Assembly (NCBI GenBank): GCA_017547685.1
Contig: JAFYPD010000020.1
Coordinates: 52,600 to 116,599 of the forward strand
Source of the DNA: Peptococcaceae bacterium
GTDB taxonomy: Bacteria; Bacillota; Peptococcia; Peptococcales; Peptococcaceae
Direction of reading: 5' to 3'
Length of the DNA stretch: 64,000 nt
Part shown: positions 18,483 to 26,658 of the stretch, one piece after another
Layout of the letters: every line of letters begins with the position of its first letter
Numbering within the stretch: the stretch's first letter is position 1
The notes under the pieces: generated by a model
The model's database searches: none
What the model was told of the DNA's origin: nothing
Seen by the model: the letters and a program-made list of their open reading frames with translations, nothing else
Translations under genes and position numbers: made by a program

Positions 18483-19669
18483 ACTAGTTCACCCTCAAAT
18501 GCCTGTTTTAAAATGCTTTGACGCATAGCCTCTGTTTGTTGCAATATAACATCAACTGTTTTTTCTATATTATCACAAATTGAAAGTCTTTCTTCTATTT
18601 GTTGCACAATTATTTTTTGTTCAGTTAATGCACAATATGGCACCACTAAATTTTCAAGCGTAGCTAAATTAATATTCTTCTGTGCAGTTGCCGGTGCATA
18701 AGCAGATAATCTAATTTTTGACGCTTCAATAAAATATCGCACATATTCTGGAAATACATATTCATTTGCTGTAAATCCAACTACACTATCCGGAAAACAT
18801 GCATCCATACCTAAAAAAGCCGTTTCAGCAATATTAGCAGCAATAGTAATACACAATGTTCCCTTTGGCCATAACTTGCTTTGTTGAAGCCCAAATTCAC
18901 CATACATATTCGAATAAGTCTCAACATATTTATTTGCAGCTTTCACCTCGCCTGTTTGTATAAACGGATATTTACCATTTTCAAACAGAATCGCTGCATT
19001 TCTTGGACGATGTTTAGATTTACCTCTTCCTAAATCACCCAATTCAGATAGGTTAATATACCGCCATTCAGAAGGTAATATTGGTAACTGTTTTATTTTT
19101 TCATCATATAGCCAGGTTAATTCTACATCTAAATTCACATGCGTTGTTGTCAACTTTCCTTCAAACGCAGCTTTCAACACCGCCTGCTGATAAACAGCCA
19201 ACTGCTCTTTAATTATCTTCAATGTTTCCACTGCTTTATCCAGCTGCGAAAACAATTCTTCAATACGGGCAACAATGCGTTCCTGTTCGGCGATAGGTGG
19301 AACTGGAATTTCATATGAAGTAAAATTAGCCATGCGTACATACTTAACAGTAGAACCAAATTGTTTTCCACTATTAATATAACGCCATTTATGCAACATA
19401 TGATAATACAAATATTTAGGATTAATCTTTATATTACAAAGGACATAAGTTCTTTGATATGCTTCAAATTTGCCATTATAATAAAAGACTAAACCAATAT
19501 CCCCATTACCGGGAACTATTACACATTCCCCAGAAAATGAAAAAGTATCACACATTGAATATTGACTAGCGCATGTGTAAAAACGATATTTTCCTTCTTT
19601 ATTCGCATGGTTCGCATCTTTTTTTCCTGTTTTTATTTCACAAATTTCAGGTAATTTTTTTATAATCAT
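18479..19669 (-). CDS. hsdS: Type I restriction specificity subunit HsdS
   Basis: A 396-residue DNA-recognition subunit with two target-recognition domains, each followed by a coiled-coil spacer. The first spacer contains PVPPIAEQERIVARIEELFSQLD and the second ALTEQKIIVQQIEERLS. The repeated end block (AVLKAAFEGKL and SILKQAFEGEL) shows the internal duplication typical of HsdS. Target sequence cannot be read from the protein. It is a single full-length hsdS with no inverted partial copy nearby, so I see no phase-variable shuffling. Confidence 0.95.
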   Translation of the reverse strand: MIIKKLPEICEIKTGKKDANHANKEGKYRFYTCASQYSMCDTFSFSGECVIVPGNGDIGLVFYYNGKFEAYQRTYVLCNIKINPKYLYYHMLHKWRYINSGKQFGSTVKYVRMANFTSYEIPVPPIAEQERIVARIEELFSQLDKAVETLKIIKEQLAVYQQAVLKAAFEGKLTTTHVNLDVELTWLYDEKIKQLPILPSEWRYINLSELGDLGRGKSKHRPRNAAILFENGKYPFIQTGEVKAANKYVETYSNMYGEFGLQQSKLWPKGTLCITIAANIAETAFLGMDACFPDSVVGFTANEYVFPEYVRYFIEASKIRLSAYAPATAQKNINLATLENLVVPYCALTEQKIIVQQIEERLSICDNIEKTVDVILQQTEAMRQSILKQAFEGELV

Positions 19670-19686
19670 TTATCTATTACTGGATA

Positions 19687-20847
19687 TTACTCTATTCGAA
19701 TTTTTTCAGATATCGTTCCTGAAAATTTAATAGCATATCCTTGCTCCCATTCAGTTAATTTTTTACTAAAAGACGGTTCGTTCTTCGCCAATACTTCAAA
19801 GCCTGTATATATTTCATGTGCTTCAATTTCAATATTTCTATTATTTTCTGATAATTTTTCTTCAAAAAGCACAAAATCCGATATTATTGTCTCTTTAGGT
19901 TTGCCTGTATACCAACGCTCAACTTTTTCTTTTATTATTTCTTTTATTCTTTGCTTATCACCCTTTGACATTTTTGCTCCTAAAACAATTCCTACCAGCT
20001 GAGTTGATTCATAATGAAACAAGCGTTGATGAGTTGTTAAAGAAAATCTTTCACCCGAAAGCCATGGAATATCACCTGATATCACTAGCCTAGCTTCTTT
20101 TTCATATTCCCATACACCATGTTTTTTATAATATACTGTATGAAAAGCATTACGAAATCGCTGCATTTCTTCCTCTGAATAATTTTCGCCACAAATTGCG
20201 GTAGGAAAACACATAAAGGCATTTACCGGTTCTGGAGCTGACAAATATTCAATATCTTTTACTTTAAACGCATCTCCAATATGATATGACATACTTGGAA
20301 AAGGTGATCTAGGTGTTAAATGCGAAATTGATGTTCTTTTCCATAAAGGATTTTGCTTAATCTCCCCATTAATAGGTCGAAATATCAAACAATACCCTTT
20401 ATGATTATTGGCATAGTGTGACCACATTAAATAATTTGTTGCACTTTTTGATAAGGAAACAAAATATTGTTCAGGTGGCACATAGTTATTGATATAGTTT
20501 TTTATTTCTACTAAAACAAATGGTAATAATACATTTTCAGTTTGATTTTTAGCTATCGTCAAAAATTCATCATTTGATAGATTTAATACCTCTCCAACAT
20601 AAATTGGTGATTTCCCAACAAAATAATCTATAATACGTTGTTTCAACTCCACAGCACGTTGCATATTAAATGGCTTTAGTGCTATTTCAATCAAATTACT
20701 CCAACATTCCGCATCTTTATCAAAAACAGCAAATAGTTTCCCCTCATATGGATCATTACATTCACTAACGGAAGCAAAAAACATTTCATCATATATTAAT
20801 TCTTTTATTGATAATTCATTTCCGGTTCTATAACGATAATATAGCAT
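19687..20847 (-). CDS. DUF2971 protein (second, divergent copy)
   Basis: A 386-residue protein sharing the DUF2971 framework with the gene at 17544 but little identity: LYYRYRTGNELSIKELI, ASVSECNDPYEGKLFAVF, YFVSLSKSATNYLMWSHYANNHKGYCLIF and EYEKEARLVISGD. The NDP-E and S-S...W-HY positions are the conserved core. The GAGGTGA binding site is well placed before the ATG. It lies directly upstream of hsdS (17-base gap). Two such proteins around one hsdS suggest a defined role within this restriction locus, but what they do is unknown. Confidence 0.8.
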   Translation of the reverse strand: MLYYRYRTGNELSIKELIYDEMFFASVSECNDPYEGKLFAVFDKDAECWSNLIEIALKPFNMQRAVELKQRIIDYFVGKSPIYVGEVLNLSNDEFLTIAKNQTENVLLPFVLVEIKNYINNYVPPEQYFVSLSKSATNYLMWSHYANNHKGYCLIFRPINGEIKQNPLWKRTSISHLTPRSPFPSMSYHIGDAFKVKDIEYLSAPEPVNAFMCFPTAICGENYSEEEMQRFRNAFHTVYYKKHGVWEYEKEARLVISGDIPWLSGERFSLTTHQRLFHYESTQLVGIVLGAKMSKGDKQRIKEIIKEKVERWYTGKPKETIISDFVLFEEKLSENNRNIEIEAHEIYTGFEVLAKNEPSFSKKLTEWEQGYAIKFSGTISEKIRIE

Positions 20848-20880
20848 TGTTTCACCTCATCATTCCTTCAACAAGATTAA

Positions 20881-21867
20881 CTAATCTTCTAAGAAATCTT
20901 CAACAAATGTAATTTCTATATCAGCCTTCTCATTTATAATCGTTTTACCGTAATTCTCAAAATATTCATCAGTTTCTTTGCAATAATCTTTCAGCTCATC
21001 TAATTTATAAAATAAACATTGCAGAAGATATTTTTCTATTCCTCCACTAAAATCAGATGGCACTTTCGATAATCCTTCATCAAGCAATTTATATATTTCG
21101 TGAATTTCTTTCAGAAGGTAATTATATGGATCTACATTTTCGACAGCGCCATAGCGAAGAACAAGTTCTTCTTCACACTCTTTTACCATCTGTTTTGTTC
21201 TATTGTAATAGTGGTCTTTTGAATGACTATTTTCTACTATATTCTGTATAGCATAATCAAGGCTATCAAAAATCTCTGTCATTTTTCTATCTTTGTGTTT
21301 CTCAATATATGCTTTAAAGTCTCTATCCATTTCTTCAACCACTTTTTCTAGCACCTCTTTGTTGCATTTCTGCACATCATTAATAGCCTTTAAAACATCC
21401 ACACTAATATGCTTACTCTCCTCCGTCTTGGTACTTGCTTTACTGTACCAGAAGCTCTCCTTCTGTAAAGAAATCTGCGCCAAATGCATGAACCATTTTT
21501 CGCTTCTATTCGTCGGATGCCCAACAACATCATTTCTAAATTCTCGCACTTTGTATGCATCTGGATAATCTGTTTTCCAGTCAATACTTTTTGTATTACG
21601 CAAAACAGCATTAATACTTTCTACTGCATCTTGCTGCATAAATAATGCTTGCAGTACTCCATAAGTATAAAGATATTGTCCTCCCAATTCAGAAGGATAT
21701 GGTTGTTCTTGATAGAATCCTATCGCACAAGCGGTATCTTCCACAACATCTAATGCTGATGTAATACGAAACCATTTTTCGAGTTTTTCCATCAGCGCCG
21801 CCTGCTTATGAATATTATTAATATGCAGGCGAATTTTTTTCACAAGGTCAAATAGTTCCTGTTCCAT
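20881..21867 (-). CDS. HEPN-motif protein, putative RNase
   Basis: A 328-residue, highly helical protein of no family I can name. The feature that stands out is REFRNDVVGHPTNR: Arg111, Asn112 and His117 fit the Rx4-6H motif of HEPN ribonucleases, which has a polar residue after Arg. HEPN domains serve as metal-independent RNases in toxin-antitoxin, abortive infection and anticodon-nuclease systems such as PrrC/RloC, which also sit in type I restriction loci. The N-terminal 150 residues would form the HEPN bundle; the rest is coiled-coil-like. AGAGAGG precedes the ATG. Confidence 0.7.
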   Translation of the reverse strand: MEQELFDLVKKIRLHINNIHKQAALMEKLEKWFRITSALDVVEDTACAIGFYQEQPYPSELGGQYLYTYGVLQALFMQQDAVESINAVLRNTKSIDWKTDYPDAYKVREFRNDVVGHPTNRSEKWFMHLAQISLQKESFWYSKASTKTEESKHISVDVLKAINDVQKCNKEVLEKVVEEMDRDFKAYIEKHKDRKMTEIFDSLDYAIQNIVENSHSKDHYYNRTKQMVKECEEELVLRYGAVENVDPYNYLLKEIHEIYKLLDEGLSKVPSDFSGGIEKYLLQCLFYKLDELKDYCKETDEYFENYGKTIINEKADIEITFVEDFLED

Positions 21868-21887
21868 ACTTGCCTCTCTAAGCTTTA

Positions 21888-22193
21888 TTATGTACTTTTG
21901 TGATTGTATTTCTCTTCTTCAAAATATCCAGGAAACATTGTTTCAAAATTATTAACTAGTTCTACAATGAGATCATTTGCAATATAAATACTTTCTGAAC
22001 TATACTGTGCTAATTCTAATCCGTCGCAAATATCTTCACAAATAGCTTTTTGAAGATTTAAATGTTTTCTCCATTTATCATCATCAAAAATATCGTTTTC
22101 TATTAATAAAATGTATTGTTGTAATAAAGCTTCTACCGTGTTTTTTACCGCATTAATTTGACCTACAAGACGTCTATAATGATGCTCACGCAT
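21888..22193 (-). CDS. Small helical protein in restriction operon, unknown
   Basis: A 101-residue protein with a basic start (MREHHYRRLVGQINAVKNTV) and long amphipathic helices with acidic patches. No motif is recognised. Its ATG directly abuts the stop of the preceding 101-residue gene, so translation is probably coupled. It precedes the HEPN-motif gene by 20 bases. The small size and position next to a putative RNase make a partner or inhibitor role possible, but nothing in the sequence proves it. Confidence 0.6.
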   Translation of the reverse strand: MREHHYRRLVGQINAVKNTVEALLQQYILLIENDIFDDDKWRKHLNLQKAICEDICDGLELAQYSSESIYIANDLIVELVNNFETMFPGYFEEEKYNHKST

Positions 22194-22499
22194 CTATACC
22201 GAACCCTTACCTTCGTATGTCGAATCAGATGCCAAAATAAGTAGCCATTCTTTTAATGTCCGTTCTTGATTTGTATCACAATAATTCAAACATCTTCTAG
22301 CAGGAAACATCCGTAACTCATCCATGCTACTTTGATATGCAATAAAAACCAGTTTTTTCTTCTTTTGATATTCTTTATTTTTTCTGCTACACTCTGACCT
22401 ATCTAGCAATCCAGCTGCAAAAACGGAACCTGTAGCCCCTATTAAAAAGTCATCCAAATAATCTAACGAATCAATTCCTTGTAGTTTTTGAACTATCAC
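22194..22499 (-). CDS. Small protein in restriction operon, unknown
   Basis: A 101-residue protein of unknown family, with a mixed composition: an N-terminal GIDSLDYLDDFLIGATGSVFAAG stretch, a Lys-rich middle and ARRCLNYCDTNQERTLKEWLLIL near the end. It begins with GTG at 22499, overlapping by 4 bases the stop of a 28-codon micro-ORF, and it abuts the next gene. The gene is AT-rich like its neighbours. No function can be assigned. Confidence 0.6.
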   Translation of the reverse strand: MIVQKLQGIDSLDYLDDFLIGATGSVFAAGLLDRSECSRKNKEYQKKKKLVFIAYQSSMDELRMFPARRCLNYCDTNQERTLKEWLLILASDSTYEGKGSV

Positions 22500-22582
22500 A
22501 AAGAAAGTAATATTAATATTAAAATAAAATAACTCTTAATATCAACTCTATATTTTTCCTCATATTTTTGTTCATTGTCCAT
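22496..22582 (-). CDS. Micro-ORF, 28-residue possible membrane peptide
   Basis: An ATG at 22582, 3 bases after the hsdR stop, opens a 28-codon frame. It starts with a charged half (MDNEQKYEEKYRVDIK) and ends with a hydrophobic segment (SYFILILILLSL). Its stop overlaps the GTG start of the following gene (GTGA). The tight coupling on both sides argues that ribosomes pass through it. It may be a small membrane peptide or only a coupling device; no strong binding site is visible. Confidence 0.35.
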   Translation of the reverse strand: MDNEQKYEEKYRVDIKSYFILILILLSL

Positions 22583-22585
22583 TAC

Positions 22586-25324
22586 TTACGCCACCAGTTC
22601 TATATTCATTTCCTGCAGGATTTCTTCATAACTATCCCCAAAGACTTCGTAAAACCGCCCTAAGCCGCCTTTGCGGTCAAATGGATGAAGTTCTAAGTCA
22701 TCGGGCACAACACTTAATGAGGTTGCGATATGGTCTTTTACTAAACGCAGCCATTCCATCTGTTCTTCGGTAAAGTGTACGGCACCGGCGTTCTGTTTCA
22801 GTGTCCACTGCATAAAGTTGTAATTCACTTTATCTGCAAATGGTGCCAGGTTATCCGAATAGCCCATTTCAAAACGAATCAGGGAAATTAAATCTGTAAT
22901 ATTGGCCAGTACACCGCGTTTTACTTTATCCGGTTTCTTAATGGCATAGCAATCCCACAAGCGTTCTATGGTAATACCTTTTGTATTGAGTTTTTCCTGC
23001 AGTTCTTTCAGCTTTTCAATGGCCATTGGCCGGTCTTTGTATGCCACATTGTATAAAATCCGCAGGGCTATAATTTCGTCTTTGTTCTCGTCAATATACT
23101 CCCGGAAGGATTTGATAACCCGGTCTGCATTTTCCTCCTGCTGGGTGTCATACCCGGCAAAGGTAACGCTATCAATATTGACGGTATCGATAATCTGGTC
23201 ATGGCTGCGGCGAATATTCTCGATATATTCCCGCACTTCCGGTTTATAAAACGGTACCACTGCATCGGATATCAATGCTTTTTTCGCCTGTTCCAGCTGG
23301 TCTTCTGTCGGCTCCAAAACGCTGTAATCCTGCTGCGTTTTCTGGAAAATCACATCTTCATCAAATGCATTTAACAGTTTTTCCGCTATTCTGCCTGCGG
23401 AGATTCCTATTTTCTCTTCAAAGTGTTTTCTTTCTCCGGCAGTCATCTGACTGTTTAAACGAATTACACGGTTTGCCAGAGAAGTAAGCGTATCGGCATC
23501 TTTTGCACCTAATGCTACATTCATCATTAATTCTTTCATGGAAACAGACGGTTTTCGTTCCAGAGGACGTGTATCGGATTTTTTAGACTTTGTTACACCC
23601 ACAGCATCCACAATTACAAAGTGGTCTTTATTTTCAGTAGCAGATGGAGATACTTTCTGTAAATCATCTTTACTTAAGGTACGTGTGCCTCTGCCTTTCA
23701 TCTGTTCAAAGTAGTTCTTGCTACGTACATCACGCATAAAAATCAGGCATTCAATTGGTTTTACGTCTGTACCGGTAGCGATCATATCTACGGTAACAGC
23801 AATACGAGGATGATATCCATTACGAAATTGGCGCAGTACTTCTTCCGGCTTTTCTGCCGCATAGGTAATCTTCTGGCAGAATTCATTGCCTTCTCCAAAC
23901 TCCTGCCGCACAATCTGAATAATATCATCAGCATGGCTGTCTGTTTTCGCAAAAATTAATGTTTTCGGCACTTCTTTACGCCGAGGGAATAAGGTTGTAA
24001 ACAGATTTTCCTTAAATGTGCGAATTACTGTGAGAATCTGGCTTGGATTCACAATATCTTTATCAAGCTGGGAAGGACGATAATCAATATCCTCATCCAT
24101 CTGCATCCAGCGTTTTTCTCTGGTTAATCGCTCTCTGCACTCTATCATCTGCTTCATAATATGAGCGCCATTTTTCCCGACCTCGGTTTCAATCAGGAAT
24201 ATATCTTCCCCTACGTTTACCCCGTCAACAATGGCCTGTTCACGCGGATATTCGCTGACAACATTCTGGTCAAAGAATGCAAATGTTCGTTTATCCGGTG
24301 TGGCTGTTAAGCCTACAATAAATGCATCGAAATATTCTAACACCTGTTTCCAGACATTATAAATAGACCGGTGGCATTCATCAACGATAATACAGTCAAA
24401 AAATTCCGGTGGATATTTTTCATTATATTTTACTTCTTTTGCAGTTTTCTGTTCAGCTGTAGTGAATTCATGAAATGATGTTTCTTCCATGGATTCATCC
24501 AGTTCTTCCCCGCTCAGAATAGAATACATACGTTGAATAGTACTGACACAAATCTGCACATCTTCCGGAATATACGGCGATTTCAGCCGGCGCACACCAT
24601 AAATGCTTGCAAACGAACGGTTATCATCATTCGGCCGATATGCCATAAACTCACATTCTGCCTGTTCGCCTAAGCTTTTGGTATCTACCAGAAACAGAAT
24701 ACGATTCATCTTGCCGTATTTTAACAATCGATAACAAGATGTAATAGCAGTGAAAGTTTTCCCGGCACCGGTAGCCATCTGAACTAACGCTTTCGGGCGA
24801 TTTTCGGCAAAAGATTTATCCAGGTTCGCAATGGCTATTTCCTGACATTTACGAAAACCGGTCAGGTCAAATGCAGGAATATGCTTCAGATTATTGCGAA
24901 CGGTATCCGGCTGGCTTAATAATCTCTGCAATGTTTCCGGACGATGAAACGAAAATACCGTACGGGAACGATATTTTATGTCATCGTAATCTGTAAATCG
25001 TGTCAGTTTGTCCGTAGCTTCATATGCAAAGCGAATCCGGTAGTCAACTTTTACCCATTTGAATGTGCTCTGGGCATAACGGGCAGACTGCGCCTCAATT
25101 GTTGTAATATTTTCTCCCAGTTCGCTTTTCTTTGCTTCTACAACACCAACAGGTTTTCCATCCACAAAAAGAGCATAATCAACCGGCCCGGTGCTTGTAG
25201 GGAATTCACGAACCGCAACACCAAGCGAAGCAGATGGGTTCAATTCCTTTACATCCTGAATAACCCATCCAGACTGTATTAATTTTTTATCAATCACTTC
25301 ACGTGCCTTTTGTTCAGGTGGCAT
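22586..25324 (-). CDS. hsdR: Type I restriction endonuclease subunit HsdR
   Basis: A 912-residue motor-nuclease. The N-terminal PD-(D/E)XK domain shows DYALFVDGKPVGVVEAKK (Asp49, Glu63, Lys65). It is followed by superfamily-2 helicase motifs: Walker A ATGAGKT (184-190), DECH (315-318), TATP (in VGLTATPDKRT) and GRGTRT (motif VI). The C-terminal region is the helical part that contacts HsdM. It translocates DNA and cleaves when it meets unmodified DNA. The ATG at 25324 with AGAGGA upstream is preferred over a TTG at 25345. It is the first gene of the island operon and less AT-rich than the cargo genes. Confidence 0.96.
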   Translation of the reverse strand: MPPEQKAREVIDKKLIQSGWVIQDVKELNPSASLGVAVREFPTSTGPVDYALFVDGKPVGVVEAKKSELGENITTIEAQSARYAQSTFKWVKVDYRIRFAYEATDKLTRFTDYDDIKYRSRTVFSFHRPETLQRLLSQPDTVRNNLKHIPAFDLTGFRKCQEIAIANLDKSFAENRPKALVQMATGAGKTFTAITSCYRLLKYGKMNRILFLVDTKSLGEQAECEFMAYRPNDDNRSFASIYGVRRLKSPYIPEDVQICVSTIQRMYSILSGEELDESMEETSFHEFTTAEQKTAKEVKYNEKYPPEFFDCIIVDECHRSIYNVWKQVLEYFDAFIVGLTATPDKRTFAFFDQNVVSEYPREQAIVDGVNVGEDIFLIETEVGKNGAHIMKQMIECRERLTREKRWMQMDEDIDYRPSQLDKDIVNPSQILTVIRTFKENLFTTLFPRRKEVPKTLIFAKTDSHADDIIQIVRQEFGEGNEFCQKITYAAEKPEEVLRQFRNGYHPRIAVTVDMIATGTDVKPIECLIFMRDVRSKNYFEQMKGRGTRTLSKDDLQKVSPSATENKDHFVIVDAVGVTKSKKSDTRPLERKPSVSMKELMMNVALGAKDADTLTSLANRVIRLNSQMTAGERKHFEEKIGISAGRIAEKLLNAFDEDVIFQKTQQDYSVLEPTEDQLEQAKKALISDAVVPFYKPEVREYIENIRRSHDQIIDTVNIDSVTFAGYDTQQEENADRVIKSFREYIDENKDEIIALRILYNVAYKDRPMAIEKLKELQEKLNTKGITIERLWDCYAIKKPDKVKRGVLANITDLISLIRFEMGYSDNLAPFADKVNYNFMQWTLKQNAGAVHFTEEQMEWLRLVKDHIATSLSVVPDDLELHPFDRKGGLGRFYEVFGDSYEEILQEMNIELVA

Positions 25325-25519
25325 AAGCAATCCTCTTTTCAACAATTCGAAATTTGCTATATTGCAGTACTACGACTATTTCTAAAAATATAATCATGTA
25401 AAAGAGATTTTTCCTTTTATATCAAAAAGGGTATATTTACTCTTATTTTATTATACCGGGAATCATTGTATTTTGCAAATTTCGACAAGATATTTACAAA
25501 ATGCAAAGCATTTTTTTGC

Positions 25520-25541
25520 GGGACACCAATGGTGTCCCCTA
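25520..25541. repeat. Short palindromic repeat ending CCCCTAC (copy 1)
   Basis: GGGACACC (25520-25527) and GGTGTCCC (25531-25538) form a perfect 8-bp stem with a 3-base loop, followed by CTAC. It shares layout and end with the elements at 25645 and 35036. Confidence 0.6.
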
Positions 25542-25644
25542 CGGTTTCATCCGCATTTCTTATCGGCACCAAAAAGCATGGTTTATCCTATCCCTGCTGT
25601 TTCGTGTTTTTCCGTCAGGCTTCTGCAGAAAAACAAATGATTCC

Positions 25645-25669
25645 GGGACGCCGAGGCGTCGTCCCCTAC
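25645..25669. repeat. Short palindromic repeat ending CCCCTAC (copy 2)
   Basis: GGGACGCC pairs with GGCGTC/GTCCC with one extra base, followed by CCTAC. It differs in stem sequence from copy 1 but keeps the pairing and the end. Confidence 0.55.
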
Positions 25670-25928
25670 CATGTTTCAACAATATATTCTCTTTTACTCG
25701 CATTCTGTCGAATTTTACATCCAGATGTTTCCAAACTCATTCTTTACAAGTAGTACCACACGTCGTATAATAGCTTCACAAAGAGATACAGAACTATTAT
25801 CTGTTGCTGTTTTTTATATTTTAGACACCATTTCATATACTATTACAGGCATACCTGATATGTCGGCAGCACAAACAAAAACAGGCCACCGCAAAACAAA
25901 ATGCGCGCAGCCTGTTTCTATATTGGTT

Positions 25929-26183
25929 TTATTCTTCTTCTGCCGGACCATGTTCTTTACGGTAAACACGGGCAGCCAGAGATTTATCTGTATACCATTT
26001 GCCAACCTGGGTGGATTCAAACTCTTCCAGCTTTGACGGGTCTTCCAGCAATTCTTTTAAATAATAACCAGCCAGCCCGGAGTTAAATCGTCCCAGCCAG
26101 TCCCGGCAGGTCCCGCAGCTGCAGCCGCAGGTGCACTGATCCCCTGTTTTTTTCGAGCAAAACACATTGGTTACTACTTTCAT
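25929..26183 (-). CDS. Small cysteine-rich protein, unknown
   Basis: An 84-residue protein. Its N-terminal third carries a dense cysteine cluster, CSKKTGDQCTCGCSCGTC (six cysteines in 18 residues), followed by RDWLGRFNSGLAGYYLKELL and an acidic tail. The cluster could bind a metal or Fe-S cluster. I do not recognise the family. The ATG at 26183 is chosen because AGGGGA lies 9 bases upstream; a longer form adds 12 residues without a binding site. It is monocistronic and downstream of the rbgA unit. Confidence 0.6.
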   Translation of the reverse strand: MKVVTNVFCSKKTGDQCTCGCSCGTCRDWLGRFNSGLAGYYLKELLEDPSKLEEFESTQVGKWYTDKSLAARVYRKEHGPAEEE

Positions 26184-26277
26184 CTGCACCATCCCCTGTT
26201 TCCGATGTTCCATCGGCATGATATCAATTTATTCTATTGTATCAATTCACAGGCCATTGTGCAATAGCATATTTGGA

Positions 26278-26655
26278 TTATGGTTCCCGATACGGCTCCA
26301 GCAGCGCAGCCATCTGGGTATAGAGCCGCACCGATAATTTTTCCAGACTGAGCCTGTATCGGCGTTTCCCATTGATATACAGATACACACAGGTTTCACC
26401 GCGCTGATACTGTACCTGCTCCAGTTGATAGGTCAGCCAGTCGTTGTACAGAAAAACCTTGATGCCAACGGCGCCTTCCTCCAGCAGAATCCGGTCCGGA
26501 TACACATTGTTCAGATAAAACCCGGCCAGCACCAGCAGCACTGCCGGCACTTTCCATACAGCCAGCCAGGGCAGCACAAAACTGCACAGCAAAGGCATAC
26601 CCAGCAATACCGTCAGCTTTACCAGTAAAATCACACGCTGATTGACCAGATACAT
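26278..26655 (-). CDS. Small membrane protein, unknown
   Basis: A 125-residue protein. Two hydrophobic helices (about residues 6-29 and 34-48) are followed by a soluble domain of predicted beta character (RILLEEGAVGIKVFLYNDWLTYQLEQV ... VYLYINGKRRYRLSLEKL). The arrangement resembles short bacterial PH-like membrane proteins, though I cannot confirm that. It starts 3 bases after the rbgA stop and uses a binding site inside the rbgA end (CTGGAG), so it is co-translated with rbgA. Confidence 0.65.
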   Translation of the reverse strand: MYLVNQRVILLVKLTVLLGMPLLCSFVLPWLAVWKVPAVLLVLAGFYLNNVYPDRILLEEGAVGIKVFLYNDWLTYQLEQVQYQRGETCVYLYINGKRRYRLSLEKLSVRLYTQMAALLEPYREP

Positions 26656-26658
26656 AAG

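Larger units (their letters stand above)
25325..25928. other. Long intergenic region at the edge of the restriction island
   Basis: About 600 AT-rich bases with no credible gene; short frames on both strands have no binding sites or recognisable products. The region holds the hsdR promoter area and two related short palindromes (25520-25541 and 25645-25669), each ending in CCCCTAC. The rest looks like decayed sequence, which would fit an insertion boundary. Confidence 0.6.

Noticed and set aside
18479..19669. Phase-variable hsdS
   Set aside because: There is only one hsdS, with no inverted partial copy, recombinase gene or simple sequence repeat nearby.
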